Made by a program: the position numbers and the translations under genes. DNA of 64,000 nucleotides from Pseudomonas syringae (GTDB lineage: Bacteria; Pseudomonadota; Gammaproteobacteria; Pseudomonadales; Pseudomonadaceae). This document shows, in pieces, positions 44,613 through 52,516 of this stretch. Each line of letters begins with the position of its first letter. Positions within the stretch are counted from its first letter, which is position 1. The stretch spans positions 2,510,501-2,574,500 of the forward strand of contig NZ_CP066265.1 of assembly GCF_023278085.1 (NCBI RefSeq). The letters are read 5' to 3'. A model generated the notes under the pieces. The model saw nothing but the letters and a program-made list of their open reading frames with translations, did not search any database and was not told the DNA's origin.

Positions 44613-46178
44613 ATGAAACCACTCGTTCGTTCGTTGCTGGCCTCGGCTCTGCTACTGGCAGCCGGCAGTGCCTCGGCGCAGGACCTGCGTATCGGTTATG
44701 CCGACCCGGTCTCGTCTCTTGACCCACAGTTGAACAACTACGCGGGCGACCGTTCGGTGGCGCTGCATGCCTTTGAATCGCTGGTCAGCCGCCGCGACGA
44801 CAAGACCCTGCCGGGGCTCGCGAAAAGCTGGAAGGTCGTGGACGACACCACGTGGGAGTTTGCCCTGCGGGATGACGTCAAATGGCAGGACGGCACGCCG
44901 CTGACGGCAGACGATCTGGTGTTCTCCTTCGAGCGTGCCCGCAGCGTACCGGGCAGCGTCGCCTCTTACGCGGGCGCCATGCGCACTGTCGAATCAGTCA
45001 AGGCCAAGGACGATCACACGCTGATCATCAAGACCCGCCTGCCCAACGCCAACCTGCTGCCGGACGTCGATTCGATCTACATCGTCAGTCGTCACGCAGG
45101 CGCGACGGCGAGCAGTGCCGATTACAATTCGGGCAAGGCCATGATCGGTACCGGGCCTTATCGCTTTGTGTCCTACGTGCCGGGTGACCGCACGATCTTT
45201 GCCCGCAATGACAGTTACTGGGGCGCGAAGCCGACCTGGGACAAGGTTGATTTCCGCTTCATCGCTAACGCGGCCAACCGCACGGCGGCTTTGCTGGCAG
45301 GCGACGTGGACGTGATCGACAAGGTGTCGCCGACCGATGTCGAGCGCCTGCGCAAGACGCCAAGCGTCAATGTATTTGCTTATCAGGGGCTGCGTGCGTT
45401 GATCATTCAGCCGAGTTTCCGCGCCGGACCCAACGAGTTCATTCGTGACAACGCGGGCAAGCCGCTGGCCGAGAACCCGCTGCTGGATGTGCGGGTGCGC
45501 AAGGCGCTGTCCCTGGCGATCAATCGTCCGGCCATCGACGAGCGCATCATGCAGGGCACCGTCACCGAGGCCAACCAATGGATGCCGGCCAACACCTTCG
45601 GTTACAACCCTGAGATCAAGAACATCCCGTATGACGCCAAACAGGCCAAGGACCTGCTGGCGCAGGCAGGCTTTCCCGAAGGGTTTCAGCTGACCGTACA
45701 CGTACCGGGCGACCGTTACCCGCAAGCGCCGGAAGTCATGCAGGCCGTGGCGCAGTTCTGGACGCGAATCGGCGTCAAGGTGCAGCTGGAAGTACTGCCG
45801 TGGGCCGTATACGCGGGCAAGGCGAACAAGAATGAACTGGCCATCAGCGTGATTGCCTGGGGCAATGGCACGGGTGAAGCGGCTTATGCGCTGACCAACA
45901 TTCTGACCACGGTCGACAGCAACAAGGGGCAGGGCGCCTCCAACTGGGGCCATTACAGCAACCCTCTGGTGGACAAGGCGTTGGCCGATTCGACTGCCGA
46001 ATTCGATGAAGCCAAGCGCCGCAAAATCCTTCAGGACTCGGTCAAGGTGGTCAGCGACGACGTTGGCATCATTCCGCTGTTCCATTACCAGAACATCTGG
46101 GCCGCCCGCAAAGGCCTGAAAGTCGAGCCGCTGGTCAGCGACCGTACCGCAGCGACCATGGTCACCGAACAGCCTTGA
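44613..46178 (+). CDS. Peptide-type ABC transporter substrate-binding protein (SBP family 5)
   Basis: This 521-aa periplasmic binding protein has a 22-residue signal peptide (ASA-QD). Family 5 features are LAKSWKVVDDTTWEFALRDDVKWQDGTPLTADDLVFSF-type segments and the C-terminal half starting near residue 250. It follows its permeases and ATPases rather than leading them. The ligand is unlikely to be an ordinary peptide given the oxidoreductase and AhpD-fold partners (inference). A strong stem-loop follows 10 bp after the stop. Confidence 0.88.
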   Translation: MKPLVRSLLASALLLAAGSASAQDLRIGYADPVSSLDPQLNNYAGDRSVALHAFESLVSRRDDKTLPGLAKSWKVVDDTTWEFALRDDVKWQDGTPLTADDLVFSFERARSVPGSVASYAGAMRTVESVKAKDDHTLIIKTRLPNANLLPDVDSIYIVSRHAGATASSADYNSGKAMIGTGPYRFVSYVPGDRTIFARNDSYWGAKPTWDKVDFRFIANAANRTAALLAGDVDVIDKVSPTDVERLRKTPSVNVFAYQGLRALIIQPSFRAGPNEFIRDNAGKPLAENPLLDVRVRKALSLAINRPAIDERIMQGTVTEANQWMPANTFGYNPEIKNIPYDAKQAKDLLAQAGFPEGFQLTVHVPGDRYPQAPEVMQAVAQFWTRIGVKVQLEVLPWAVYAGKANKNELAISVIAWGNGTGEAAYALTNILTTVDSNKGQGASNWGHYSNPLVDKALADSTAEFDEAKRRKILQDSVKVVSDDVGIIPLFHYQNIWAARKGLKVEPLVSDRTAATMVTEQP

Positions 46179-46187
46179 TCTTTCCCG

Positions 46188-46222
46188 GTTCGCGCAGCGT
46201 CTGTGACAACGGCTGCGCGAAC
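46188..46222 (+). terminator. Perfect 11-bp stem-loop after the binding-protein gene
   Basis: GTTCGCGCAGC (46188-46198) pairs perfectly with GCTGCGCGAAC (46212-46222) across a 13-nt loop. No U-tract follows, so it is probably a 3' mRNA-stabilising or partially terminating hairpin rather than a full intrinsic terminator. It would raise binding-protein message relative to the next genes. Confidence 0.6.
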
Positions 46223-46248
46223 GCCACCACAGCATTGCAGGTTATTTC

Positions 46249-46779
46249 ATGACATCGACTGCTGAACATCAGACACCGCCGGACTTGCTCGATGAACTGC
46301 TGGCCATCGAGCCGGGCAGCCCGTTGCATAGCGTGCGTCATGCGCGGGACAAGGTTGCCTCTGCAACGGAAGGCAGCCAGCACCTGTTTTTCGACCCGGC
46401 GCTGGACAATAACCTGTCGTTGAGCGAACGCCTCTGGGTTGCCTATTACGCGACGCAGCTAAGCGCGCAGTCAACGCTGACCGCGCATTACCTGTCGCTG
46501 CTGGACAAGTCCGGCCTCGACGCCTGTGTGCTTGCAGACATCGACGGTAACCGGATCGATATGCTGAAAGACCCGCGACTGGCTGCAATCCTGAACTTTA
46601 CCCGCACCCTGATCGAGTCTCCGGTACACGGTGATCAACGTGCATTGCAGGCATTACAGCAGCAAGGCCTGAGCACTGCTGAAATCGTGGTGCTGGCGCA
46701 GCTGATTGCGTTTCTGTCCTATCAGGTGCGTCTGGCCGCCGGGCTGAGCGCCATGAAATCTGCCGGAGCAACCCGATGA
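46249..46779 (+). CDS. CMD domain protein, Avi_7170-like
   Basis: This 176-aa mostly helical protein is of the AhpD/carboxymuconolactone decarboxylase-like superfamily. The start TPPDLLDELLAIEPGSPL and the central NNLSLSERLWVAYYATQLSAQ fit the Avi_7170 family, which occurs next to an Avi_7169-type partner. It lacks the CxxC of true AhpD proteins (single Cys in DACVLADIDG), so peroxidase activity by itself is doubtful. It overlaps the partner gene by 4 nt. Confidence 0.75.
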   Translation: MTSTAEHQTPPDLLDELLAIEPGSPLHSVRHARDKVASATEGSQHLFFDPALDNNLSLSERLWVAYYATQLSAQSTLTAHYLSLLDKSGLDACVLADIDGNRIDMLKDPRLAAILNFTRTLIESPVHGDQRALQALQQQGLSTAEIVVLAQLIAFLSYQVRLAAGLSAMKSAGATR

Positions 46780-47363
46780 GCGAGCTTATTCAGATCGAAG
46801 GCTTTACCAATCAGGTGTTGGGCTGGAAGGCCTGGTTGCCGACCGTGAATCTAGACGATGCCACTGCCGAGCAGATCGCCGTGCTTGAAGAGAGCCATCC
46901 GCAAGCCAAAACCTCGGATTATTACCTGACCCTGGCGCATCACCCGGACATCCTGCGCCAGCGTTCTCAGGCCTTCAACGCCATCATGTACGCACCGGGT
47001 GGCCTGTCCCGCGCCGAGCGGGAGCTGGCGAGCACCGTGGTGTCGCGGATCAATCGCTGCGTGTATTGCGCCTCGGTGCATGCACAGCGTTTCGAGCAAC
47101 TGGCCAAGCGTAATGACGTGATCGCCGAGGTGTTTGCCGACCCTGCGACAGCGGGCACCAGCGCACGCGAAAAAGCCATCGTGCAGTTCGCCATCGAACT
47201 GACACTTGAGCCTGCTGAACTCAATGCCGAGCACATTCAGGCGCTGCACGAGCAGGGGCTGGATGACACACAGGTCCTGGACCTGATCCACGCCATTTCG
47301 ATATTTGCCTGGGCCAACCGGCTGATGCTGAATCTTGGCGAGCCGGTGTTTCCCGAGGCCTGA
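46776..47363 (+). CDS. Alkylhydroperoxidase domain protein, Avi_7169-like
   Basis: This 195-aa AhpD-fold protein has the active-site motif NRCVYCASVHAQRF (CxxC at about residues 94-97 followed by His), the thiol pair used by AhpD-type peroxidases. The N-terminal IQIEGFTNQVLGWKAWLPTV and the flanking LSRAERELASTVVSRI match the Avi_7169 type. It probably protects against, or takes part in, the peroxide chemistry of the operon's flavoenzyme (inference). Confidence 0.8.
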   Translation: MSELIQIEGFTNQVLGWKAWLPTVNLDDATAEQIAVLEESHPQAKTSDYYLTLAHHPDILRQRSQAFNAIMYAPGGLSRAERELASTVVSRINRCVYCASVHAQRFEQLAKRNDVIAEVFADPATAGTSAREKAIVQFAIELTLEPAELNAEHIQALHEQGLDDTQVLDLIHAISIFAWANRLMLNLGEPVFPEA

Positions 47364-47467
47364 TAGTCACCTCTCTCTGGTTGCATGATGCAGTCTGGCC
47401 CACTCGTTGCAACACTGGTTGCACCCACGCACAGGCAACCTGATCACGACTGAGGTGAGGTAATGGA

Positions 47468-48265
47468 ATGCTGATTGCGCAAATATCCGACACGCATGTA
47501 CGCCCAAGGGGGCAGCTCTATCAGGGAGTGGTTGATTCGAACGCGATGCTGGCGGCCGCCGTCGACACGATCAACGCACTCGACCCGCCCCCCGATCTGA
47601 TTCTGTTCAGTGGTGACCTGGTGGATGAAGGGCGGCCCGACGAATATGCAATGGCCCGTGAATTACTCGCGCCACTGCGTCAAAAGCTGCTGATGATCCC
47701 CGGCAACCATGATCACCGGCACAACCTGCGCCGCGCTTTCCCTGAGCATGATTACTTCATGGATGAGGAAACATGCAACTTCGTGCATTCAGGCACGGCG
47801 CCAGTGCGCATCATCGGGCTGGATATCAGCGTGCCCGATCAGCATCACGGCGATATAACCGAGCGTGCGAGCCAATGGCTGGATGAAACACTGGCGCTGG
47901 AGCCTGACAAGCCCACGCTGATCATGATGCACCAGCCTCCGTTTTTCAGCGGCATCACCTGCATTGACCACTATCGATGCGAACGAGGCGAGCGATTGGC
48001 CGAGGTCGTGTCGCGATACCCCGCCGTTGAACGGATCGTCTGCGGGCACATTCATCGCTTCATGCAGCTTCGTTTCGGCGGAACGTTGATGTGTACGGCG
48101 CCGAGCACGACCACGGCCATTGCGCTGCAACTTCGCCCTGATGCCAGCGATGCCTCGTACATCGAACCGCCAGCACTGCTCTTGCATCACTGGAAAAGCG
48201 ATACGGGGCTTATTACGCATTGGGTGCCGATCGGCAACTTCGAAGGGCCTTTTGCTTTCGCCTGA
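47468..48265 (+). CDS. Calcineurin-like phosphodiesterase (GpdQ/CpdA-like)
   Basis: This 265-aa metallophosphoesterase has dinuclear metal ligands at Asp8 and His10 (ISDTH), Asp50 (FSGDLVDEG), Asn80-His81 (PGNHDHR), His in LIMMHQPP and GHIH near 194-197. The pattern matches class III cyclic-nucleotide or glycerophosphodiester phosphodiesterases. A GAGGTGAGG ribosome-binding region precedes the ATG. It stands alone between the ABC operon and a decayed LysR gene. Substrate is undetermined. Confidence 0.85.
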   Translation: MLIAQISDTHVRPRGQLYQGVVDSNAMLAAAVDTINALDPPPDLILFSGDLVDEGRPDEYAMARELLAPLRQKLLMIPGNHDHRHNLRRAFPEHDYFMDEETCNFVHSGTAPVRIIGLDISVPDQHHGDITERASQWLDETLALEPDKPTLIMMHQPPFFSGITCIDHYRCERGERLAEVVSRYPAVERIVCGHIHRFMQLRFGGTLMCTAPSTTTAIALQLRPDASDASYIEPPALLLHHWKSDTGLITHWVPIGNFEGPFAFA

Positions 48266-48300
48266 ATAAGGGCAAGGCTTCAGGTTCCAGAGGTAACCGA

Positions 48301-48640
48301 TCAGCGATAGCGCAACGCTTCCAGCAGCAGCGCAAAGGCAGGCGACGCCTGCCGTCTGCTGGGGTAGTAGAGGTGGAACCCGGCGAAGGTCGGCGACCAG
48401 TCTTCCAGCACATGGATCAATCGCCCAGCGTCGATGTGCGCTGCAACCAGATCGTGGGGAATGTAACTCAGCCCGAAACCGTCCAGTGCGGCGTCCAGCA
48501 GTGGATAAACGCCGTTGAACGCCACCTGGCCGGTAACCCGGACGTTGAGGGTCTCGCCGTCTTTGGCGAATTCTCATGCGTACAGTCCGCCATGGGTAGG
48601 CAGGCGCAGGTTGCGAATAGCTACTGAGGGGCCAGATCGC
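48301..48640 (-). pseudogene. LysR regulator remnant (C-terminal third, with internal stop)
   Basis: Only the end of a LysR effector domain remains: NVRVTGQVAFNGVYPLL, then DGFGLSYIPHDLVAAHID and FHLYYPSRRQASPAFALLLEALRYR. Reading upstream in the same frame gives NLRLPTHGGLYA, then a TGA where homologues have Trp (GGLYAWEF), then EFAKDGETL. Homology fades at about 48640, and dhaL ends at 48669. The HTH and most of the protein are absent. A 5' deletion plus a nonsense change is the simplest reading. Confidence 0.8.
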
Positions 48641-48668
48641 CGTACCAGTACGAGGCGGTAACGCCGCC

Positions 48669-49328
48669 TTATGAATGCCCAGCCTGGACAAGCCTCGGCT
48701 GCACCGAATCCGCCAGCCTGTTCAAAATCAGGCAGCACGACACCGCCCCCGCATCCAGCACGCCGAGTGAGCGCTCACCCAGTCGACTGGCGCGGCCGAT
48801 TTTTGCCACTAGGTCCCTGGTCGAATCACGCCCTTGTGCGGCGGCGCGTTTCATCGCATCAAGCGCCTCATTGAACGAGGCACCGGAAGCATGCGCCTGT
48901 TCAAAGGCTTCGACGGCCGGAATCAGGGTGTCCATCAGGCATTTATCGCCGACGCCGGCTTCGGTAATGTCCTGCAATGAAGTGAGCCCGCCACGCAGCA
49001 GGCTGGCGAAGGTCGCCGCGTCGATTTTGTCACTGCCGCGCACCTGATCGGCCATGCCGATGAACAGGCTGCCATACAGCGGGCCCATCGAGCCGCCGAT
49101 GCCTTCCATCAGGCTCAGGGTCAGTTCGTCCAGCGCTTCGGCGAGGGTCAGCTGTCGGCCCTCGATGGTGCGGCCGCAATGAGCAAAACCTTTGGCCATG
49201 TTGATGCCGTGGTCGCCATCGCCGATGGCGCCGTCGACTTCGCTGAGGTATTCGCGGTTGGCGACGATCACGCTCACCAGGTCTGCAACGATGGCAGTGC
49301 CGTCATGTGTGGAGAAATGCTGGCTCAT
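48669..49328 (-). CDS. dhaL: Dihydroxyacetone kinase-type L subunit (DhaL-like; candidate erythrulose kinase)
   Basis: This 219-aa all-helical nucleotide-binding domain has metal/ATP motifs GAIGDGDHGINM (about 33-44), GGSMGPLYG, GVGDKCLMDTL and GRASRLGERSLGVLDAGA. It forms the kinase with DhaK, whose gene ends 3 bp upstream. No PTS-type DhaM is nearby, so it is probably ATP-dependent. In tetritol pathways described in mycobacteria, DhaK-type kinases phosphorylate erythrulose, and the neighbours here fit that role (inference). Confidence 0.88.
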   Translation of the reverse strand: MSQHFSTHDGTAIVADLVSVIVANREYLSEVDGAIGDGDHGINMAKGFAHCGRTIEGRQLTLAEALDELTLSLMEGIGGSMGPLYGSLFIGMADQVRGSDKIDAATFASLLRGGLTSLQDITEAGVGDKCLMDTLIPAVEAFEQAHASGASFNEALDAMKRAAAQGRDSTRDLVAKIGRASRLGERSLGVLDAGAVSCCLILNRLADSVQPRLVQAGHS

Positions 49329-49331
49329 GGT

Positions 49332-50333
49332 TCATTCCGCCTGGGTCATGCCGATGGAGCGGCAAGGGTGGTCGATCAGGGTTTTCAATTCATCGTCCAG
49401 ACCCAGCAGGGTCAGGGTCACGCCCATCATTTCCAGCGAGGTGAAGTAGTTGCCGACGTAGCAGCGATGGACCTTCAGCCCCTTGGCCTTGAGCAGGCTT
49501 TCCACCTCGGCGTAAAAGATGTACAGCTCCATGACTGGCGTAGCGCCGAGACCGGAAACCAGCACCACGACGCTCTCGTCAGTGCTGAAATCCCGGTCTG
49601 CGAGGATCGGCGTGAGCATCCGTTCCGCCATCGCGGCGGCGGATTCGATGGCGATGACCTCTATGCCCGGTTCTCCATGGTGGCCGATACCCAACTCCAT
49701 CTTGCCGTCCGCAATCTGGAAGTTCGGCTTGCCGACTGCCGCGATGGTGCAGGGCGTCAGGCCGATGCCGATGGAGCGGCACTGGTCGACGGCTTTCTGG
49801 GCGACGCGGATCACGCCACTCAGGTCGTAGCCTTGCGCGGCGGCGGCACCGCCGACCTTCCACATGAAAATTTCCCCGGCCACGCCGCGGCGCTTGGCGA
49901 TATCGGCTTTGGGGGCGGAGGCGACATCATCGTTGGCCACCACGGTGCGCACTTGCAGGTCTTTGCTGGCGGCCATTTTCATCGCCAGTTTCACGTTCAT
50001 GTTGTCGCCTGCGTAATTGCCGTACAGGCAGGCTATACCCGCACCCTGGTCAGCAGCGCGGAAAGCATCGAAAAAGCTTTTGGCGGTGGGCGAGGAGAAA
50101 ATCTCGCCAACGGCTACGGCATCCACCAGGCCTGGGCCGACATAACCCAGAAAAGCCGGTTCATGGCCAGACCCGCCACCCGTCACAATGCCCACATGAC
50201 CCTGCGCGGAAGGCCTGGTTTTACTGATGACGCGCGGGTTGCTGGCGCTTTGCGACAATTCGGGGTGGGCAACCAGCAGGCCGCGCAGCATGTCCTCGAC
50301 CACCTGGTCCGGGTCATTGATCACTCGATTCAT
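49332..50333 (-). CDS. dhaK: Dihydroxyacetone kinase-type K subunit (DhaK-like; candidate erythrulose kinase)
   Basis: This 333-aa substrate-binding subunit has GIVTGGGSGHEPAFLGYVG (phosphate and ketose-binding loop), YGNYAGDNMNVKLA, and the substrate-binding His in ELGIGHHGEPG that forms a hemiaminal with the ketose. Length is normal. It lies between a Zn-dependent polyol dehydrogenase and DhaL, as expected for phosphorylating the ketose the dehydrogenase makes. Confidence 0.9.
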   Translation of the reverse strand: MNRVINDPDQVVEDMLRGLLVAHPELSQSASNPRVISKTRPSAQGHVGIVTGGGSGHEPAFLGYVGPGLVDAVAVGEIFSSPTAKSFFDAFRAADQGAGIACLYGNYAGDNMNVKLAMKMAASKDLQVRTVVANDDVASAPKADIAKRRGVAGEIFMWKVGGAAAAQGYDLSGVIRVAQKAVDQCRSIGIGLTPCTIAAVGKPNFQIADGKMELGIGHHGEPGIEVIAIESAAAMAERMLTPILADRDFSTDESVVVLVSGLGATPVMELYIFYAEVESLLKAKGLKVHRCYVGNYFTSLEMMGVTLTLLGLDDELKTLIDHPCRSIGMTQAE

Positions 50334-50373
50334 AACGCGTTTTCCTGTGTTGTTCTTATAAGGATCGGGTGGG

Positions 50374-51489
50374 TTACGGTTCCAGTACCACCTTCAGGGA
50401 TTTGTCGCCGCGCTCCATGACCGCGAAGGCTTGCTTGAAATCGGCGAGGGCGAACTTGTGTGTGACCACGTCGCGCATGTCGATCTTGCGGTTGCCGATG
50501 AAATCGATGGCCCTCGGGTACATATACGGCCCCAGGTGTGAGCCGAGTACATCGAGTTCCTTGCGGTCGCCGATGATCGACCAGTCCACGGTGGCTTCGT
50601 CGTTGAACACGCTAAACTCGACGAAACGCCCCAATTTGCGCAGCATCGCCAGGCCCTGATTGACCGCCTTGTGGTGCCCGGTGGCTTCTATATAAATGTC
50701 GCAGCCATAGCCGTCAGTAATTTCACGGATTTTCGCCAGCACGTCGACTTCGGCCGGGTTCCATACTTCATCTGCGCCCATGCGCAGGGCGAGGGCGGCG
50801 CGCTCGGGTTTCATGTCGAGCACGATGAGCTTTTTGGGATTGCGCATACGCACTGCGCCAATGATCCCCAACCCCAGCGTACCGGCCCCGGCGACCACCA
50901 CGATGTCATCGAAATCGACGTTGGCGCGTTCGGCGGCGTGCAGTGAGCAGGCGAGAGGTTCGATCAGGATCGCCTCATCCGGTGCGATGGAATCCGGCAC
51001 CTTATGGATGATGCCTTCTTTGGTAAAAATCATGTACTGGGCCATGGCGCCCTGTACGTTGTTCTGGAAACCGTAGAGGTCGTGCTTCTGGCACATCCAG
51101 TACTGACCGTGGTTGCAGAAACGGCAGCCCCAGCATGGCACGATCTGTTCGGAAATGACCCGGTCACCGACCTGCACGCCACGTTTTTCGGCACCGGGGC
51201 CGAGCGCAACCACCCGGCAGACGAATTCGTGACCGGGAATCATCGGAGGTTTGACGTAGCGCGGCTGCTCGGCATCGCCCCAGAACGACGGCGCACCGCG
51301 ATAGGTCTTGATATCGCCCATGCAGATACCGCACAGCTCGACTTTGGTGAGGATTTCGTCAGGACCGGGCGTGGGTACGTCGACGGTTTCCAGTCGATAG
51401 TCTTCCGGGCCGTAACACACCACCGCCTGCATGGTGGCCGGAATGACGGGAGCAAGCTGTTCGGCAGTGCGTTGGATAGCGGTGGACAT
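50374..51489 (-). CDS. Zn-dependent alcohol dehydrogenase (erythritol/L-threitol dehydrogenase-like)
   Basis: This 371-aa medium-chain dehydrogenase has a catalytic Zn Cys in ELCGICMGDIKTY and His-Glu in MIPGHEFVCRV. The structural Zn loop is CWGCRFCNHGQYWMC (four Cys). The NAD-binding Rossmann motif is VVVAGAGTLGLGIIGAV. It resembles the family annotated erythritol/L-threitol dehydrogenase. The start is the ATG at 51489; the frame reaching 51750 overlaps the SDR gene. It is followed by DhaK and DhaL, so it would supply the ketotetrose (inference). Confidence 0.86.
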   Translation of the reverse strand: MSTAIQRTAEQLAPVIPATMQAVVCYGPEDYRLETVDVPTPGPDEILTKVELCGICMGDIKTYRGAPSFWGDAEQPRYVKPPMIPGHEFVCRVVALGPGAEKRGVQVGDRVISEQIVPCWGCRFCNHGQYWMCQKHDLYGFQNNVQGAMAQYMIFTKEGIIHKVPDSIAPDEAILIEPLACSLHAAERANVDFDDIVVVAGAGTLGLGIIGAVRMRNPKKLIVLDMKPERAALALRMGADEVWNPAEVDVLAKIREITDGYGCDIYIEATGHHKAVNQGLAMLRKLGRFVEFSVFNDEATVDWSIIGDRKELDVLGSHLGPYMYPRAIDFIGNRKIDMRDVVTHKFALADFKQAFAVMERGDKSLKVVLEP

Positions 51490-51518
51490 GACGATAAACC
51501 TCGCGACTGAAAGATGAG

Positions 51519-52274
51519 TTACTGGATGCTGTAGCCGCCGTCGATCACCACGTTTTCGCCGGTGATCATGCTCGCGGCATCGCTGAGCAGGTACAGCGCC
51601 AAACCGGCGATCTCTTCGGGCTGGGCGAAGCGTCCGGCCGGGATCTGTGTCTTGGCGCGTTCGCCCGCTTCGCCGGCCCAGGCTTTCTTGCCCAGCGCGG
51701 TTTCGACGATTGTCGGCGAAATGGCGTTGACGTTGATGTGTGGTGCCCACTCCATGGCTAGCACTTTGGTCATGCCGACCACTGCGGCCTTGCTGGCGCA
51801 GTAGGCGACGTGTCGGTCAAGACCAATGACGGCGGCCTGAGAGGCAAGATTGACGATGCGCCCGCTGCCTTGGGCCAGCATGTGCCGGGCGCAGGCCTGC
51901 GCGACGAAGAAGCTGGCCTTGAGGTTGATATCCAGCGTCGTGTCCCAGGCTTCTTCACTCACATCGAGCGCCTTGTCGAGCACCGCGACGCCCGCGCTGT
52001 TGACCAGGTAATCGAGGCGTTGGAAATGCTCGAATACCGTGGTGATGGTGCTGTTGACCTGCTCGATCCGGCGCAGATCGACGGCGATGCCGATGTGCCC
52101 GCTGCCGAGGCTGGCGGCTACGTCTGCCACCGCCGTGTCGCGGTCCAGCAGCGCCACCCGCGCACCATGCTCGACCAGCAGGCGGGCGCAGGCCAGACCG
52201 ATCCCGGCGGCGCCGCCGGTGATGACGGCGCAACGTCCAGTGAGATCGAAGGCCTTGTTCCAGAATTCAGACAT
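51519..52274 (-). CDS. Short-chain dehydrogenase/reductase (polyol dehydrogenase, D-threitol dehydrogenase-like)
   Basis: This 251-aa classical SDR has the cofactor motif TGGAAGIG (about residues 17-24), the NSAG motif, catalytic Ser in NLASQAA and the YCASK motif (Tyr-x-x-x-Lys). The C-terminus MITGENVVIDGGYSIQ is typical. The start at 52274 (MSEFWNKAF) is supported by GGGAG 8 bp upstream; the frame extends 14 codons further without support. Acting on a polyol to give a ketose is inferred from context. Confidence 0.87.
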   Translation of the reverse strand: MSEFWNKAFDLTGRCAVITGGAAGIGLACARLLVEHGARVALLDRDTAVADVAASLGSGHIGIAVDLRRIEQVNSTITTVFEHFQRLDYLVNSAGVAVLDKALDVSEEAWDTTLDINLKASFFVAQACARHMLAQGSGRIVNLASQAAVIGLDRHVAYCASKAAVVGMTKVLAMEWAPHINVNAISPTIVETALGKKAWAGEAGERAKTQIPAGRFAQPEEIAGLALYLLSDAASMITGENVVIDGGYSIQ

Positions 52275-52385
52275 TGATATGACTCCCGTAGCGCTGGTTG
52301 ACTGATGATTCGTCACGTTCTGCGTTACAAATCCATGCTTTACCGCACACTCAAGGTCAGGTGCAGAGCGTCCGGAACGGCGCTA

Positions 52386-52486
52386 CCACGCTGGAGCGTG
52401 GGAGCGATAGACGAGAGCTGTCGGACCGGACACTTCTCGTTCCTCACGCTCCGCGTGAGAATGCCGTTCGTGACGCTCCGCGTCAC
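52386..52486. repeat. Triple palindromic repeat (same family as 35.4 and 38.9 kb)
   Basis: CCACGC-TGGA-GCGTGG (52386-52401), CTCACGC-TCC-GCGTGAG (52443-52459) and GTGACGC-TCC-GCGTCAC (52470-52486) lie between the SDR gene and the sugar-binding protein gene, both on the minus strand. The last is the same hairpin as at 38947-38963 with one loop base changed. Placed just downstream of the binding-protein gene, it may stabilise that message or reduce read-through. Confidence 0.75.
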
Positions 52487-52516
52487 ACACCTGCGGCGCT
52501 CTGCGCGCTCCCCGGC

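Noticed and set aside
48301..48525. Small 74-aa gene
   Set aside because: It is the C-terminal end of a LysR effector domain, continuous in frame with more LysR sequence upstream beyond a stop codon; treated as a pseudogene.
48669..50333. Ordinary glycerol/dihydroxyacetone utilisation operon
   Set aside because: There is no glycerol dehydrogenase or DhaM, and the neighbours (RpiB-type isomerase, erythritol/threitol-type dehydrogenases, sugar importer) fit a four-carbon substrate better.
51004..52277. Plus-strand open frames over the dehydrogenase genes
   Set aside because: No recognisable domains; antisense shadows of the Zn-ADH and SDR genes.
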